DNA from: a virus
Virus record (IMG/VR): IMGVR_UViG_3300027883_000022
Location: 1 to 26,090 of that record
DNA: 26,090 nucleotides
Reading direction: 5' to 3' (one strand)
Shown here one piece after another: positions 1-9,113 of this stretch. The notes beneath the pieces were generated by a model, which saw only the letters and a list, made by a program, of their open reading frames with translations, made no database searches and was not told the origin of the DNA. Position 1 is the stretch's first letter. Each line of letters begins with the position of its first letter. Made by a program: the position numbers and the translations under genes.

Positions 1-447
1 TGATGATATTGGAGAAACAGAAGTTTTATCAGAATTAGATTTCAACATATTAGTAGGAACACGACTACTTGTTTTTTTTGTGTGTTTCTTTAAAAAACTA
101 TTTTGTCTAATATCGTTGAGTTGACCAATTTCATTTGCTCTCTTTTGAGAATTCTTATTATTTTTAATTAAAGTTCTTTCACCATCTAAAAATGTTTCTC
201 CCCATTGTAACATTAGATCACCACCCATAAGTTTAAATTGGATACTATCTTTTAGTTCGGGTTTCTTTAAATCATATATAATTGATTTTAACTGACTGTA
301 ACTAACATTTCTGGTTTTAATTAAACCTTTCGCTCTTTGAACACCCACAACAGATTTGTCCTTCAACGACGTTATCACACCGTGAATGTAATTGAATACG
401 TTATCGGGTAATTTAAAAATTCTATTTTGTAGTTTACTGTTACTCAT
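1..447 (-). CDS. Hypothetical phage protein, 3' part beyond the window edge
   Basis: An open leftward frame of 149 codons starts with ATG at 447 and is still open at the window edge, so the C-terminus is missing. The product begins MSNSKLQNRIFKLPDNVF and is basic, rich in Lys, Asn and Ser, with no signal peptide or membrane segment. I do not recognise the family. The start codon lies one base after the stop of the upstream gene (449-451), so the two genes are almost certainly co-transcribed and probably translationally coupled. The shared promoter would be the TATTTAT element at 1197-1203. A virion or head-assembly role is possible from position next to structural genes, but nothing in the sequence proves it. 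Confidence 0.7.
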   Translation of the reverse strand, partial: MSNSKLQNRIFKLPDNVFNYIHGVITSLKDKSVVGVQRAKGLIKTRNVSYSQLKSIIYDLKKPELKDSIQFKLMGGDLMLQWGETFLDGERTLIKNNKNSQKRANEIGQLNDIRQNSFLKKHTKKTSSRVPTNMLKSNSDKTSVSPISS

Positions 448-448
448 T

Positions 449-1180
449 CTAACTTAGATATTCTTTTATGTCATCAATTGTAAGTTTATGTTTACCGAGT
501 GTCGTTTTCAAAGAACTTAACTGTCTCTTAATGATTGGGTTAATGTCTTTTTTTTCATTAGTTAAAATTTCATCGTCACTGTTTTTCTTAGTTAAGACGG
601 TTTCCATATAATCCTTCATGAATTTCTTTGGGTTCTCAACTAACCTAACCTTATCTTCAGGTAGTTTTTGGTCATATCCCATTTTTTCAAGTCTTACCAT
701 CGCATCTTCGTGGGTAAGTTTCAATTCCTTCGTAAAATGTTTGTATGCTTCTTTAAAATTATCGTCATCGCCTAATGTGTCGTCATAACCAAGAGACTTA
801 CTCATATCTGATTCCGCCCAATATCTTAATGATGTGTGAGTTCCGTGAACACCGTGTGTTCCCATTTGACCAGCATATCCCTTTGCTGTTTGATTAGAGG
901 TTTTTCTTGATGTTATACCTTTTGTATTTGCATCACTTGCTTTACCACCTCGTTGAATATTTCCTTTAGCATCAACAATTTCATCCACATCACCTTCTTC
1001 TTCGGCAACTTCAGGAATTTTTTCAAAGTTAGTGTCGTCTGACAGTTTATCAGCCATTTTCTTCCACTTAGCCCTTTCTTTCTTACTCAAACTCTCGTCA
1101 TTGGCCTTTGCGTAGAAGAAACGTTGTTGTTTTTTAGAGGTAAATTTCTCCTCAATTATCCCTTTTATAAAATTATTCAT
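449..1180 (-). CDS. Hypothetical charged phage protein, 243 aa
   Basis: The ATG at 1180 (product begins MNNFIKGIIEEKF) is preferred to an in-frame TTG at 1207, because the TTG lies inside the promoter repeat. The protein is hydrophilic. Residues about 13-45 are a Lys/Gln-rich segment (KKQQRFFYAKAN, then KKERAKWKKMADK) that resembles short Lys/Gln-rich segments seen in other phage proteins. The middle is Gly/His/Thr-rich (GTHGVHGTHTSLRYW), and the C-terminal half is charged and predicted helical. There are no membrane segments or catalytic motifs that I recognise. It is the first gene of a leftward pair with the partial gene ending at 447. Its promoter is the TATTTAT element at 1197-1203, giving a 16-nt gap to the start. 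Function unknown. Confidence 0.75.
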   Translation of the reverse strand: MNNFIKGIIEEKFTSKKQQRFFYAKANDESLSKKERAKWKKMADKLSDDTNFEKIPEVAEEEGDVDEIVDAKGNIQRGGKASDANTKGITSRKTSNQTAKGYAGQMGTHGVHGTHTSLRYWAESDMSKSLGYDDTLGDDDNFKEAYKHFTKELKLTHEDAMVRLEKMGYDQKLPEDKVRLVENPKKFMKDYMETVLTKKNSDDEILTNEKKDINPIIKRQLSSLKTTLGKHKLTIDDIKEYLS

Positions 1181-1196
1181 AGAATATACTTTTATT

Positions 1197-1203
1197 ATAA
1201 ATA
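1197..1203 (-). promoter_or_regulatory. TATTTAT late-promoter candidate for the leftward genes
   Basis: TATTTAT on the minus strand, within GATATTTATAATAAA, 16 nt before the ATG at 1180. The same 15-mer precedes the sheath and tube genes. No -35 element is evident, and the opposing promoter occupies the place where one would lie. Confidence 0.55.
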
Positions 1204-1220
1204 TCAAATGTTTTGAAAGA

Positions 1221-1227
1221 TATTTAT
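1221..1227 (+). promoter_or_regulatory. TATTTAT late-promoter candidate for the fibre module
   Basis: TATTTAT within GATATTTATAA, ending 6 nt before the ATG at 1234. The position would give a leaderless or nearly leaderless transcript. Confidence 0.55.
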
Positions 1228-1233
1228 AAGAGT

Positions 1234-2703
1234 ATGAATAGTCAGGATATTTTAAGGAATTTAGGTATAAGTGTGGACGTAGAGCTCGATAATTCAGAGA
1301 CTTATGACTACGAAATTGCGGGGTTTAATAACGACTATGACCCTAAATTGTTGGATTTTACTAATTCAATAACGTTTGATACCCCTATATTAAAAGATTT
1401 AAGTGATGACGATTCTACAATAGAAAATATTAAACTTTGTGAGTTTGATAACAGAATTAATGATATAAATTACATTTATTCAAGTTTAACGGTGACATTT
1501 AACTATGACGAATTTACCGATCATTTTAATATTTTAGACAGTGAGGGAAATGTAGTCCATGATTATGAAAATTTTATTTTAAATAACGACCTTTTCACAT
1601 ACACAGGAATTCCTGGCGAAATACATTACTTTATGATATGTGATCATAGTACCATTAGTGGGGAAACCGATTCACCACCTTCATCTTCAACTTACAGTAT
1701 AAAATTTGACTTAGACAATAATGGTTTAGGGGAAATTTACAACAACGGATATGGGACATTAAGTCAAAGCATCAAAACAGTTTGGGGTGACTTTAAAGTT
1801 AGAACTGCCGAATATGGTACATTCGAAACAAACCCAAGTAGTTTGGAAGAAGTTGTCGTTCATTCATATTTGTATGATAAAAATAACGGAAACGTAACAG
1901 GGTGGCACCCAACCCTTCAATCAAACACACCCGAATTAGAAGGAAATCATTATCACTTTGCTGGTGGTGTATCAAAACAAGCAAGTGAGAAAATTATTGA
2001 TTTAATTATCAAAGATGAGTTTGGGGAATCTGTTATTGGTGACGTATCTATATTTAAAGAGGATTCAATATCTGATTGGACAGTCGGTATGAGTATATAT
2101 AAAGACTCAATAGGAACATCTATTATGGATGGTGTAGTTACATCAGACGGAATGTCTCCCGTACAAGGTAGTTCTTGGGATAGGTATCACTTTATAGCTA
2201 AGAATCAAAATGGAGAATGGACATTGATAAGAAGTACTGATGGAATTGTAACCCACATTGAGGTTGTTAAGGACACCAACTATCTTAAATATCAAGAACT
2301 TTACACTGTTGGAATAGTAACAGTACCTTACGACAACACTCCTCAGGGTTGGACTGAGTATCAAACTTGGTTCGATGAAAAAGTTAATGACTCCGCAAAT
2401 ACTGTAATGGTAAATTACTCTAATAGTCCTTCAAGAACAATGGCGTACAGAAGAACATTCCAATACACTAATGGAATTATTGGTGCGATAGGTACTCCCA
2501 TATTAACAAGAACCGCCGGAAAGAATGTAGGACTTGTTTATCATGAATATTTATCGGGATATACTTTGGAACCAGAAACAGAAGGTACTAACCAACAATT
2601 CTCAAACAGTGCATTAACTATTGATGAAAATAGATTTCTTTTGACGAGAGTAGATTTGACCACTGGATTGGTAGTCGATCGTGTATGGTATTCAATAACG
2701 TAA
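1234..2703 (+). CDS. Unrecognised virion-associated protein, 489 aa
   Basis: The start is placed at the ATG at 1234 (MNSQDILRNLGISVDV), not at the in-frame TTG at 1213, because the TTG overlaps the promoter motif. The protein is acidic and rich in Asp, Asn, Thr, Ser and Tyr, which suggests a beta-rich extracellular or virion protein. There is no signal peptide or membrane segment. A short Ser/Pro stretch near residue 145 (DSPPSSSTYS) may be a linker between an N-terminal domain and a larger C-terminal region. I do not recognise the family. It is the first gene of a rightward run of fibre and adhesin genes, so a tail-fibre, baseplate-decoration or host-recognition role is likely by context only. 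Confidence 0.75.
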   Translation: MNSQDILRNLGISVDVELDNSETYDYEIAGFNNDYDPKLLDFTNSITFDTPILKDLSDDDSTIENIKLCEFDNRINDINYIYSSLTVTFNYDEFTDHFNILDSEGNVVHDYENFILNNDLFTYTGIPGEIHYFMICDHSTISGETDSPPSSSTYSIKFDLDNNGLGEIYNNGYGTLSQSIKTVWGDFKVRTAEYGTFETNPSSLEEVVVHSYLYDKNNGNVTGWHPTLQSNTPELEGNHYHFAGGVSKQASEKIIDLIIKDEFGESVIGDVSIFKEDSISDWTVGMSIYKDSIGTSIMDGVVTSDGMSPVQGSSWDRYHFIAKNQNGEWTLIRSTDGIVTHIEVVKDTNYLKYQELYTVGIVTVPYDNTPQGWTEYQTWFDEKVNDSANTVMVNYSNSPSRTMAYRRTFQYTNGIIGAIGTPILTRTAGKNVGLVYHEYLSGYTLEPETEGTNQQFSNSALTIDENRFLLTRVDLTTGLVVDRVWYSIT

Positions 2704-2753
2704 CGACCACACATAATTTTAATTCTTTATCTGAAGATAACTAATGTTTTTAC

Positions 2754-2760
2754 TATTTAT
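2754..2760 (+). promoter_or_regulatory. TATTTAT late-promoter candidate
   Basis: TATTTAT (followed by A) ends 14 nt before the ATG at 2775, in the 71-bp gap after the preceding gene. Same motif and orientation as at eleven other genes in the window. Confidence 0.5.
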
Positions 2761-2774
2761 ATAGAAAAGTAAAA

Positions 2775-3779
2775 ATGCCATTAGATATCACAGGTTTTAC
2801 AACTAATTTAATTGAGTGCAGTAGTAAACTCGCGGGTGACTGTTGTCCTATCGACAGTACCTTAGATGTAAGGCCGTGGGCGTATGAGATAAACAAACAT
2901 GGTGGGACGGATCTATGTGATTACATAATCGAAAGACGACCTGAAAAAGGGTGGACACTTGATTTTGTTTTTAATAGAGATGACTTACCGTGGTCCGTTG
3001 GTAGTGTGTTTTATTTTTTTGGTGTAAGAGACGAATATGAACAATCTTTATATGCCGATAATAACCTTTCCTTTGGTTTTACTTCTGATGGAAAAATTGA
3101 ATGGAACGCATATAGATATTCGGGTAGTTGTGTTAACGAATCATATAAAGAAACTTTTTATCATGATTCGGGAGTAACCCCAATTCTTTGTGAAAATGGT
3201 ACCTCTAAGGATTTTAACATAACAATTGTATTTGATCGTCACTTAAGACACACCGAGTGTGAAATTGAAAATTCTGGTGGGTGGAATGATTTGATAACAG
3301 GATCTACGATAACTAATCCAAGAGCAGTAACCCTTTCAGGAGCGACAGAAAATTACCAATACATTGAAGAGTTAAACAAAGATTGGAATGATGAAAGATA
3401 TGCAAGATTGGGTGTATTAAAAATATACCTAAATGGTCGACCTATCTATAAAATTGATAATTGGGAAGAAGTCATACCATCTAAAAGAGGTTTTCAACCA
3501 TTTATCCAATCATGGGGTGGTGGAACCACAGGTTCAGGTGGAGTACACCAAGGTGTGACGAGTTTTAATTTAAAAAGAATCAAATATATTGAGGAACCTC
3601 TAAACGCATTACAGGTTAGACACCACTATATTGTGTCAACCAAACCAATGTACGACATTATTGAGTGTCAAGAAAAGTGTGAGGAAACAATATTACCATA
3701 CAATGATGAAAGTCTAATAATTGATGGAGTAAGTTCCGACATAATGGAAACAGAAAATAACGACATTATAATTTTTTAA
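2775..3779 (+). CDS. Predicted lectin-like (concanavalin A-fold) virion protein, 334 aa
   Basis: The product begins [21 protein letters not shown]. The central region, residues about 60-270, has the alternating hydrophobic pattern of a beta-sandwich: [14 protein letters not shown], then [26 protein letters not shown], and [19 protein letters not shown] followed by a Trp/Gly-rich strand ([14 protein letters not shown]). The strand YLNGRPIY after a DFNITIVF strand resembles LamG/concanavalin A-like domains that bind glycans. Several Cys residues (CC at about 23-24, others at about 119, 139 and 162) are notable for an intracellularly made protein. It sits directly before the long fibre gene, which supports a role in surface binding or fibre attachment. 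The fold is inferred from pattern, not from a search. Alternative: an uncharacterised structural protein of another fold. Confidence 0.6.
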   Translation: MPLDITGFTTNLIECSSKLAGDCCPIDSTLDVRPWAYEINKHGGTDLCDYIIERRPEKGWTLDFVFNRDDLPWSVGSVFYFFGVRDEYEQSLYADNNLSFGFTSDGKIEWNAYRYSGSCVNESYKETFYHDSGVTPILCENGTSKDFNITIVFDRHLRHTECEIENSGGWNDLITGSTITNPRAVTLSGATENYQYIEELNKDWNDERYARLGVLKIYLNGRPIYKIDNWEEVIPSKRGFQPFIQSWGGGTTGSGGVHQGVTSFNLKRIKYIEEPLNALQVRHHYIVSTKPMYDIIECQEKCEETILPYNDESLIIDGVSSDIMETENNDIIIF

Positions 3780-3789
3780 TAACAATACA

Positions 3790-6700
3790 ATGGCATTTAG
3801 AAAAATATCAGAATTAAGTTCAAGTTTAACCCCAAGTGGGAGTGGTATTATACCAATAGTAATAAATGGGACCACCTTTGGAACCACATTAGATGCAATA
3901 AAAGACCAAATCAATTCTGTGTTGACACCTCAATATGCGAGTTCGTCAATTACATCCTCGGTCGATACTCTGATAGGTAACGTTTCATCGTTAAACACCT
4001 TTACATCATCAGCAGATGGTCGTTTAGACTCTATAGAAATATTTACAGGTTCATTAAATGATTATTATGCGACTGACCAAGAGTTACTTGAGTTACGTGA
4101 ATATTTTAACACCTATAGTTCATCAAATAACACAGTTAACACTCAACAAAACATACGATTAGATGCGTTAGATGGTTTAGAAATTGCGACGGGATCACTT
4201 CTTACTCAAATCGAAACTGAGAAAGGTAGGATTGATGCAATTTTATTATCTTCTGATGCGGACAAAGATTCATTTAAAGAAATAGTTGATTTAATTAATA
4301 GTGTTGACACAGAAAATGACAACGCATTTGGAACATATGTCCTTAACACAAACGATAGATTAGATTCTTTAGAAATTGAGAGTGGTTCTTCTTCGAGTAG
4401 ATTAAATAAGATTGAGAGTGTTAGTGGTTCATGGATTACAATTGGGGATTTACCTCCACAACCAACACCTAACCCAACTCAATCACCAGTGGACCTATCC
4501 CTTATTGTCGGTCGTTTAGACAAATTAGAAATTGAGAGTGGATCAATTAGAGATGAGTTTAATTCTTTTACCTCTTCATATTTAATTGTTTCACAATCGT
4601 TTAATGATAGAATTTCCACCTTAGAGGGATATCATATACCAGAACCAACTGCGACACCAAATGCAACACCACAACCAACACCAATTGCAACTTCTGGACC
4701 AACATCGGTTTGGGAGATACTTTCATCAACACATTATGACGGTACCACATTTAATCACATATTGAATACCAAACATGTACCTGCAGGAACAGAATATTTC
4801 TGGTCTGTTGATGTTGCTGTCGTTGACCCATGGACTTGGGCGGTAGCTGCTGATTTTGAGGGAGGAGTAATTCCTTCAGGTTCAGGAACAATACCAACAT
4901 ATAATGAAACATTATCGATGTCTGATTCAATTTCTATAACAACAGTGGAAGATGGTTTAACAGAAGGCGACGAGGTTTACCAAATTATTATTAGAGAAGG
5001 TAGTGCGTCCGGTCCGATTGTCGAGCAGGTATTAGAGGTTATTGCTCAAACACCAACACCCACACCGAGTAGTACTCCAAATGCAACACCACAACCAACA
5101 CCAAATGCAACACCACAACAAACACCAGAACCTGATCCACCTACAAGTACACCAAACGCAACTCCTAATCCTACACCAAGCCCGAGTCCTACACCAAGCC
5201 CAAGTCCTACACCAACAGTAGAACCAGATCCAACACCCACACCAACAAGTACGGTAGAACCAACACCAACGGAAACGGTTGCACCTACAAGTACACCGAG
5301 TCCAACATCGACTCCGGAGTCCACACCGTCAAGTACATTTAATCTCTCGTTAGAAAGAATTCTTAAGGTGGCAACTTATTTTGAGTCTAATAGTTTAGAT
5401 GGTAATGTTGGAGGTAGATTCGAAACTAATAATCAAACCGTAACATTCAATGAAATGACACAGTGGATGTGTGATAATGATGGACACCTTACAGGTGTCT
5501 TAGCTAACCAAGGGAATGAACAGTATCCACATATATTTATCGAAAATGGAAACACCGTAGAAGTTGGAGCCACCATATATCGTGACTCATCAGGTACTCT
5601 ATTTACCGATGAAGGATTTTGTTTATATATGACACCTGGTCCACTTACCGTGGCATCAGGTCACACATGGGTTAGTGTGGACGCACTAAGTCAAGTAACA
5701 TCGGTAAGTCAGTTCTCATGTTCTACACCTACAAGTACACCAACCGCAACACCTAATCCTACACCTACAAGTACGGTAGAACCAACACCATATCCAAGTG
5801 CTACACCAAGTCCAACATCAACAGTTGCACCAACAAGTACCCCTAACCCCACACCAACGGAAACTGTAGATATCAGTAGTTTTAAATTACACGTTTACAA
5901 CCAATCATCAACATTTTCAATAACTGACTTTAAATTGGTTAAGTCAAACGGTGCAATGTCTAATAGATTAAGTTTTGATTCTTCGGGGACACACACAATA
6001 CAACCAAATAGTGATTCACACCATTCTGTTATTACTCTCGACACCGATTACAACAATGCAAGAATTAGTATTCCAACCACAGGTGGAGGGGTTTACTATG
6101 GGTGGTATTACTTAAACGGTTCTTTAGCTAATCAACTCGGTACATACTCATTTAGTAATTTGATTGACCTTAGAAGTGGTCCTGGTGGACAATACCAATA
6201 TTATACATTGTCATCAAGTGACGTGGTAGATTTGTATATTACAGAAACCAACACCCCACCCGTACCAGATCCAACTGCAACGGTGGAACCTACAAGTACT
6301 CCTAATCCTACACCAACACCAAGCCCGAGTCCAACATCAACAGTTGCACCTACAGGGTATACAACGACTGTAAATATTAGTACTGTTCAAGATTTTACAC
6401 CATCACTTACAGGATTAACTTTATGGTATACTGAAGTTTCAGAATCATACAGTCTCACACAAAATCAGTACGACGACACATTGAACTGGATTGAGGTCGG
6501 TACCTATAACCCTATTGCTGATTGTTCACAGGGAAATGGTTCTTCAAATCCTCTCAGTATTACTGTTTCTACACCCGTTGATGGGATCACGAATTTCGTT
6601 TACGTAATAACACAATATAGAGACTCCAATGGAACTGTTATATACGGTTCTCGATATACGTCCATGTGTAATTGGAATTGGCAACAGGAATACCATCTTA

Positions 6701-7347
6701 GGTTCGGACTTCAGAGAGGGATTAGTGGGAACACGGTTCATGACCGACAAGACTCAATATACCCTGACACCCTTTCAATTGTAACCCCAACAAGTACACC
6801 AACCGCAACACCTACTCCTACACCAACATCAACAGTTGCACCAACACCAACGGCAACAGTAGAACCTGTAAGTTGTATATCAGCCGCACCTCTCAATATA
6901 AACGTAGAGACTGAGTACGATAGTAACACTAATACCACAGACAGAAAATACATAACAAGTGATTTAGATGGAAATGGTGGTTTATTTGGTTGTATCAATG
7001 TTAATCGTGGTTCTACAGTAATAATAAACGTTACGGGAAGTGCACCAGATCTTGAAACACACCCAATAAAAATAACTAACTTTAATGGTTTAGATCAGCA
7101 CGAAGCACCACTCCCTAATGTGGTGAGTACGTGGAATGCAGGGGATCCATACACACTGACATGGGAAGTACCATGTGATGTGGGAATTACTCAATATCAG
7201 TATCAATGTGTAAATCACGCAGGTATGCGTGGTGTGATTAATGTGAGTGGAACGTGTCCAACACCAACACCAAATCCAACAAGTACACCAAACGCAACTC
7301 CTAATCCTACACCAGCGAATAACACCATATATGTACATACACCTTAA
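3790..7347 (+). CDS. Long multidomain tail-fibre/adhesin with Pro/Thr linkers and a C-terminal cupredoxin-like domain, 1185 aa
   Basis: Residues 1-45 ([13 protein letters not shown]) look like a virion-attachment start. Residues about 50-280 carry repeats of the form RLDxLEIxSGS (Arg at 78, 123, 189 and 242) and a [16 protein letters not shown] segment, both typical of phage fibre shafts. After this come globular domains separated by Pro/Thr/Ser-rich linkers, at about 284-306, 421-516, 646-693, 823-856, 999-1027 and 1157-1177. The first globular domain contains [11 protein letters not shown], resembling Calx-beta-type strands. The last (about 1030-1155) has the type-1 copper ligand set: His1091, Cys1140, His1143 and Met1146 (CVNHAGM). 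There is no signal peptide. The gene starts 10 nt after the previous stop with no promoter motif of its own, so it is probably co-transcribed. It most likely forms a flexible host-binding fibre; the receptor is unknown. Confidence 0.85.
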   Translation: MAFRKISELSSSLTPSGSGIIPIVINGTTFGTTLDAIKDQINSVLTPQYASSSITSSVDTLIGNVSSLNTFTSSADGRLDSIEIFTGSLNDYYATDQELLELREYFNTYSSSNNTVNTQQNIRLDALDGLEIATGSLLTQIETEKGRIDAILLSSDADKDSFKEIVDLINSVDTENDNAFGTYVLNTNDRLDSLEIESGSSSSRLNKIESVSGSWITIGDLPPQPTPNPTQSPVDLSLIVGRLDKLEIESGSIRDEFNSFTSSYLIVSQSFNDRISTLEGYHIPEPTATPNATPQPTPIATSGPTSVWEILSSTHYDGTTFNHILNTKHVPAGTEYFWSVDVAVVDPWTWAVAADFEGGVIPSGSGTIPTYNETLSMSDSISITTVEDGLTEGDEVYQIIIREGSASGPIVEQVLEVIAQTPTPTPSSTPNATPQPTPNATPQQTPEPDPPTSTPNATPNPTPSPSPTPSPSPTPTVEPDPTPTPTSTVEPTPTETVAPTSTPSPTSTPESTPSSTFNLSLERILKVATYFESNSLDGNVGGRFETNNQTVTFNEMTQWMCDNDGHLTGVLANQGNEQYPHIFIENGNTVEVGATIYRDSSGTLFTDEGFCLYMTPGPLTVASGHTWVSVDALSQVTSVSQFSCSTPTSTPTATPNPTPTSTVEPTPYPSATPSPTSTVAPTSTPNPTPTETVDISSFKLHVYNQSSTFSITDFKLVKSNGAMSNRLSFDSSGTHTIQPNSDSHHSVITLDTDYNNARISIPTTGGGVYYGWYYLNGSLANQLGTYSFSNLIDLRSGPGGQYQYYTLSSSDVVDLYITETNTPPVPDPTATVEPTSTPNPTPTPSPSPTSTVAPTGYTTTVNISTVQDFTPSLTGLTLWYTEVSESYSLTQNQYDDTLNWIEVGTYNPIADCSQGNGSSNPLSITVSTPVDGITNFVYVITQYRDSNGTVIYGSRYTSMCNWNWQQEYHLRFGLQRGISGNTVHDRQDSIYPDTLSIVTPTSTPTATPTPTPTSTVAPTPTATVEPVSCISAAPLNINVETEYDSNTNTTDRKYITSDLDGNGGLFGCINVNRGSTVIINVTGSAPDLETHPIKITNFNGLDQHEAPLPNVVSTWNAGDPYTLTWEVPCDVGITQYQYQCVNHAGMRGVINVSGTCPTPTPNPTSTPNATPNPTPANNTIYVHTP
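5050..5337 (+). repeat. Longest Pro/Thr linker: low-complexity coding repeat
   Basis: About 96 codons made almost only of Pro, Thr, Ser, Asn, Ala, Val and Glu, in short units such as [11 protein letters not shown] and TPSPSPTP. Related but shorter stretches lie at about 4639-4707, 5724-5868, 6256-6355, 6784-6870 and 7258-7320. All are in frame within the fibre gene and share near-identical short DNA units built on acaccaac and caagtacacc. Confidence 0.85.
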
Positions 7348-7353
7348 TAAGAT

Positions 7354-8634
7354 ATGAATAACGAACAACTACAACAATTAACATTATCCATAAATGAATC
7401 AACATCTGAAGACGTTGTTTCTGTGGGATACGGTTTTAAAACCGTGAATGGTAAATTAACAAATGAAAAATCATTAGTTTATACCGTATCTAAAAAGAAA
7501 GATTTAAATGATATACCTGTAGACGAAAGAATTCCTTCTAATATTACTCATGAGGGTGAAATTTTAAAAACTGATGTGGTTGAAGGTATTGTAAGACCTC
7601 AAGGATATGGAATGTGTGACGCGTCTTTTTATACTTGGCAAACAACCGACCCAACTAATAGAGATGATCATAGACCTATAATGGGTGGTGTATCTGTAAC
7701 TAATTTTAGTAAATTAAGTAATTATGTTGGTACATTAGGTTTTATTGCTGTAGATAATGAAACAAATCATTTGGTTGGGGTTAGTAATAATCATGTACTT
7801 GTTAATGATGCGTGGATTACTTCAGAGAGAAATTTATCGGGTGTACAAACCAACGTACATAACGACCCCGTGATTCAACCTAACGAACCAGGTAAGTCTA
7901 ATTTAGGTTTTACAGTGGGTCAAGTCATAAGATACCAACCATTAAGTTCCCCCACAAACTATATTGATTGTGCAATTGCAATAATTAATGAAGGAATGAT
8001 AGACCCCAATGTTTCATGGAGACAACACAACATAAACACAATGAATGTAGCTCCAAGATTTGCAACAACACCAGAATTGGATCAATATTTATCAGAAGAT
8101 GGTAGAGAATATTTTAGTGCGGGAAGAACCACCGGTGGTAAAGGTGAAGGAGTGGTTAAATTATTTAGAGATCAATTTGCATCATCAATAACTATAAACT
8201 ATAAAAAACAAGGGGTAGACGTGACGACCAAGATGAACGACACTTTCAGTCTAATGGCAAGTGGATCCACAACACCCACCGGCGACACGTGTTTTTACCC
8301 ATCAAGTGGGGGAGACTCGGGTTCGGCGGTTTTAACATACGACGAAAATATTAATCAGTGGTTAATTGTTGGTCTTTTATATGGTGGGATAATAATTAAC
8401 GATGATGATATTGAAAAACCTATCCGTACGTTATGTAATAGAATAGACAGAATTGAGAGTCTAATGAATATTAGATCTTGGGATGGGACTATGAACGGAA
8501 TAACACCATATGGTGGTGGAGATTCAATACACATAGTAGAAGGATCATCACAAGTCATAAGTATGGTAATAGGTGGTAAAACTTATTGGCAGTTAGGTTT
8601 GGTTAATTCTACGTCGTATCCACCCTCTATATAA
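7354..8634 (+). CDS. Trypsin/chymotrypsin-fold serine protease, 426 aa
   Basis: A catalytic triad can be read: His147 in VGVSNNHVLV, Asp205 in YIDCAIAII, and Ser322 in SSGGDSGSAVL (the GDSGS signature), in the order and approximate spacing of peptidase family S1. The N-terminal 75 residues (VGYGFKTVNGKLTNEKSLV, then KTDVVEG) resemble the pro-region of bacterial trypsin-like proteases, in which a strand-rich module precedes the protease. There is no secretion signal, so it would act on the particle, be carried to the host surface, or work in the cytoplasm. It begins 6 nt after the fibre gene stop with no promoter motif, so it is probably translated from the same mRNA. Possible roles are fibre maturation by cleavage or degradation of a host surface protein; the sequence does not decide. 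Residues after about 375 form a short C-terminal extension of unknown role. Confidence 0.8.
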   Translation: MNNEQLQQLTLSINESTSEDVVSVGYGFKTVNGKLTNEKSLVYTVSKKKDLNDIPVDERIPSNITHEGEILKTDVVEGIVRPQGYGMCDASFYTWQTTDPTNRDDHRPIMGGVSVTNFSKLSNYVGTLGFIAVDNETNHLVGVSNNHVLVNDAWITSERNLSGVQTNVHNDPVIQPNEPGKSNLGFTVGQVIRYQPLSSPTNYIDCAIAIINEGMIDPNVSWRQHNINTMNVAPRFATTPELDQYLSEDGREYFSAGRTTGGKGEGVVKLFRDQFASSITINYKKQGVDVTTKMNDTFSLMASGSTTPTGDTCFYPSSGGDSGSAVLTYDENINQWLIVGLLYGGIIINDDDIEKPIRTLCNRIDRIESLMNIRSWDGTMNGITPYGGGDSIHIVEGSSQVISMVIGGKTYWQLGLVNSTSYPPSI

Positions 8635-8674
8635 AACACAGATTGTGAAATAGTAAATAAAAAAATAGATTGAA

Positions 8675-8681
8675 TATTTAT
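8675..8681 (+). promoter_or_regulatory. TATTTAT late-promoter candidate, 4 nt before ATG
   Basis: TATTTAT followed by TAAT and then the ATG at 8686. The 4-nt gap leaves no room for a ribosome-binding site, so a leaderless transcript is suggested if this is a -10 element. Confidence 0.5.
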
Positions 8682-8685
8682 TAAT

Positions 8686-9054
8686 ATGGAATTTTTTATA
8701 AGAAAAGGGTCAACAGATCCAATATTAAAGATGAGGTTAGTTGATGATGGACGAAATGATAAGTCTTCATTTAACGATCTTTTAGAGAACTCGGACATTA
8801 CATTCGATATGTTTGAGGTAGAGACTGAAGTTCCTGTTATTTTGGGTGGGATATGTAATCTTACAACACGTACCAAAAAGTATGACCAAACCACCGACGA
8901 ATACTACATTACATATAGATTCACTGAGGATCAAACATCGGAAGAAGGTAAGTACGAAGGAATTGTAACAATACAATTTCTTGATACAAATCTTGCACCT
9001 ACCGAAAAACTAATTGTTCCAATCAAAGAAAAATTATTTATTAATATCATATAA
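8686..9054 (+). CDS. Small beta-rich virion protein, possibly BppU-like, 122 aa
   Basis: The product begins MEFFIRKGSTDPILKMRL. It shows a run of predicted beta strands: ITFDMFEVETEVPVIL, then YYITYRFTEDQT, YEGIVTIQFLD, and a closing LIVPIKEKLFINII. The sequence order (a short N-terminal strand, a defined D/N-rich turn, a strand with FDMFE, and a final strand ending in hydrophobic residues) resembles the immunoglobulin-like N-terminal domain of phage baseplate upper proteins (BppU type). The resemblance is by pattern only. It closes the rightward adhesin module and ends before the polymerase promoter. A role as a fibre adaptor or baseplate accessory is inferred from neighbours and length. Confidence 0.65.
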   Translation: MEFFIRKGSTDPILKMRLVDDGRNDKSSFNDLLENSDITFDMFEVETEVPVILGGICNLTTRTKKYDQTTDEYYITYRFTEDQTSEEGKYEGIVTIQFLDTNLAPTEKLIVPIKEKLFINII

Positions 9055-9069
9055 TTAGTCCTTCGGGAA

Positions 9070-9100
9070 TTGATTATTTAGTATTTTATTGTTATATTTG
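9070..9100 (+). promoter_or_regulatory. Bacteroidota-type promoter (TTG-N20-TATATTTG) for DNA polymerase
   Basis: TTG at 9070-9072 and TATATTTG at 9093-9100 are separated by 20 nt. This fits the known Bacteroidota housekeeping consensus, TTTG near -33 and TAnnTTTG near -7. Transcription would begin near 9107, giving a leader of about 65 nt before the ATG at 9172. Confidence 0.65.
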
Positions 9101-9113
9101 TAGCAAGACTAAC

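Larger units (their letters stand above)
1195..1229. repeat. Perfect 11-bp inverted repeat holding two divergent promoter motifs
   Basis: TTATAAATATC (1195-1205) and GATATTTATAA (1219-1229) are perfect inverted copies separated by 13 bp. Each copy carries a TATTTAT motif pointing at one of the flanking divergent genes (starts at 1180 on the minus strand and 1234 on the plus strand). See the separate promoter entries. Confidence 0.85.

Noticed and set aside
1196-1203. T4-type late promoter TATAAATA read in its usual orientation
   Set aside because: At genes with no divergent neighbour (for example 8686, 17711, 21534, 22437) the sense strand shows TATTTAT, not TATAAATA, so the T4 orientation does not fit the set. 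At this inverted repeat both readings are possible.
1213-1233. TTG start for the 489-aa protein
   Set aside because: The TTG lies in the spacer and overlaps the promoter motif; the ATG at 1234 follows the motif in the same way as at other genes.
5046-5324. Leftward 92-codon frame rich in Gly and Val across the Pro/Thr linker
   Set aside because: It is the antisense shadow of the repeated Pro/Thr codons. It has only Gly/Val/Ser repeats, no promoter, and ends with the linker.
5050-7320. CRISPR-like pattern of spaced repeats in the fibre gene
   Set aside because: The repeats are unequal in length, in frame and encode Pro/Thr linkers; the spacers are protein domains of several hundred bases.
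9058-9069. TCC-TTCG-GGA tetraloop as a terminator after the gene ending at 9054
   Set aside because: Only a 3-bp stem is clear, with no T-run, and it overlaps the -33 part of the polymerase promoter.
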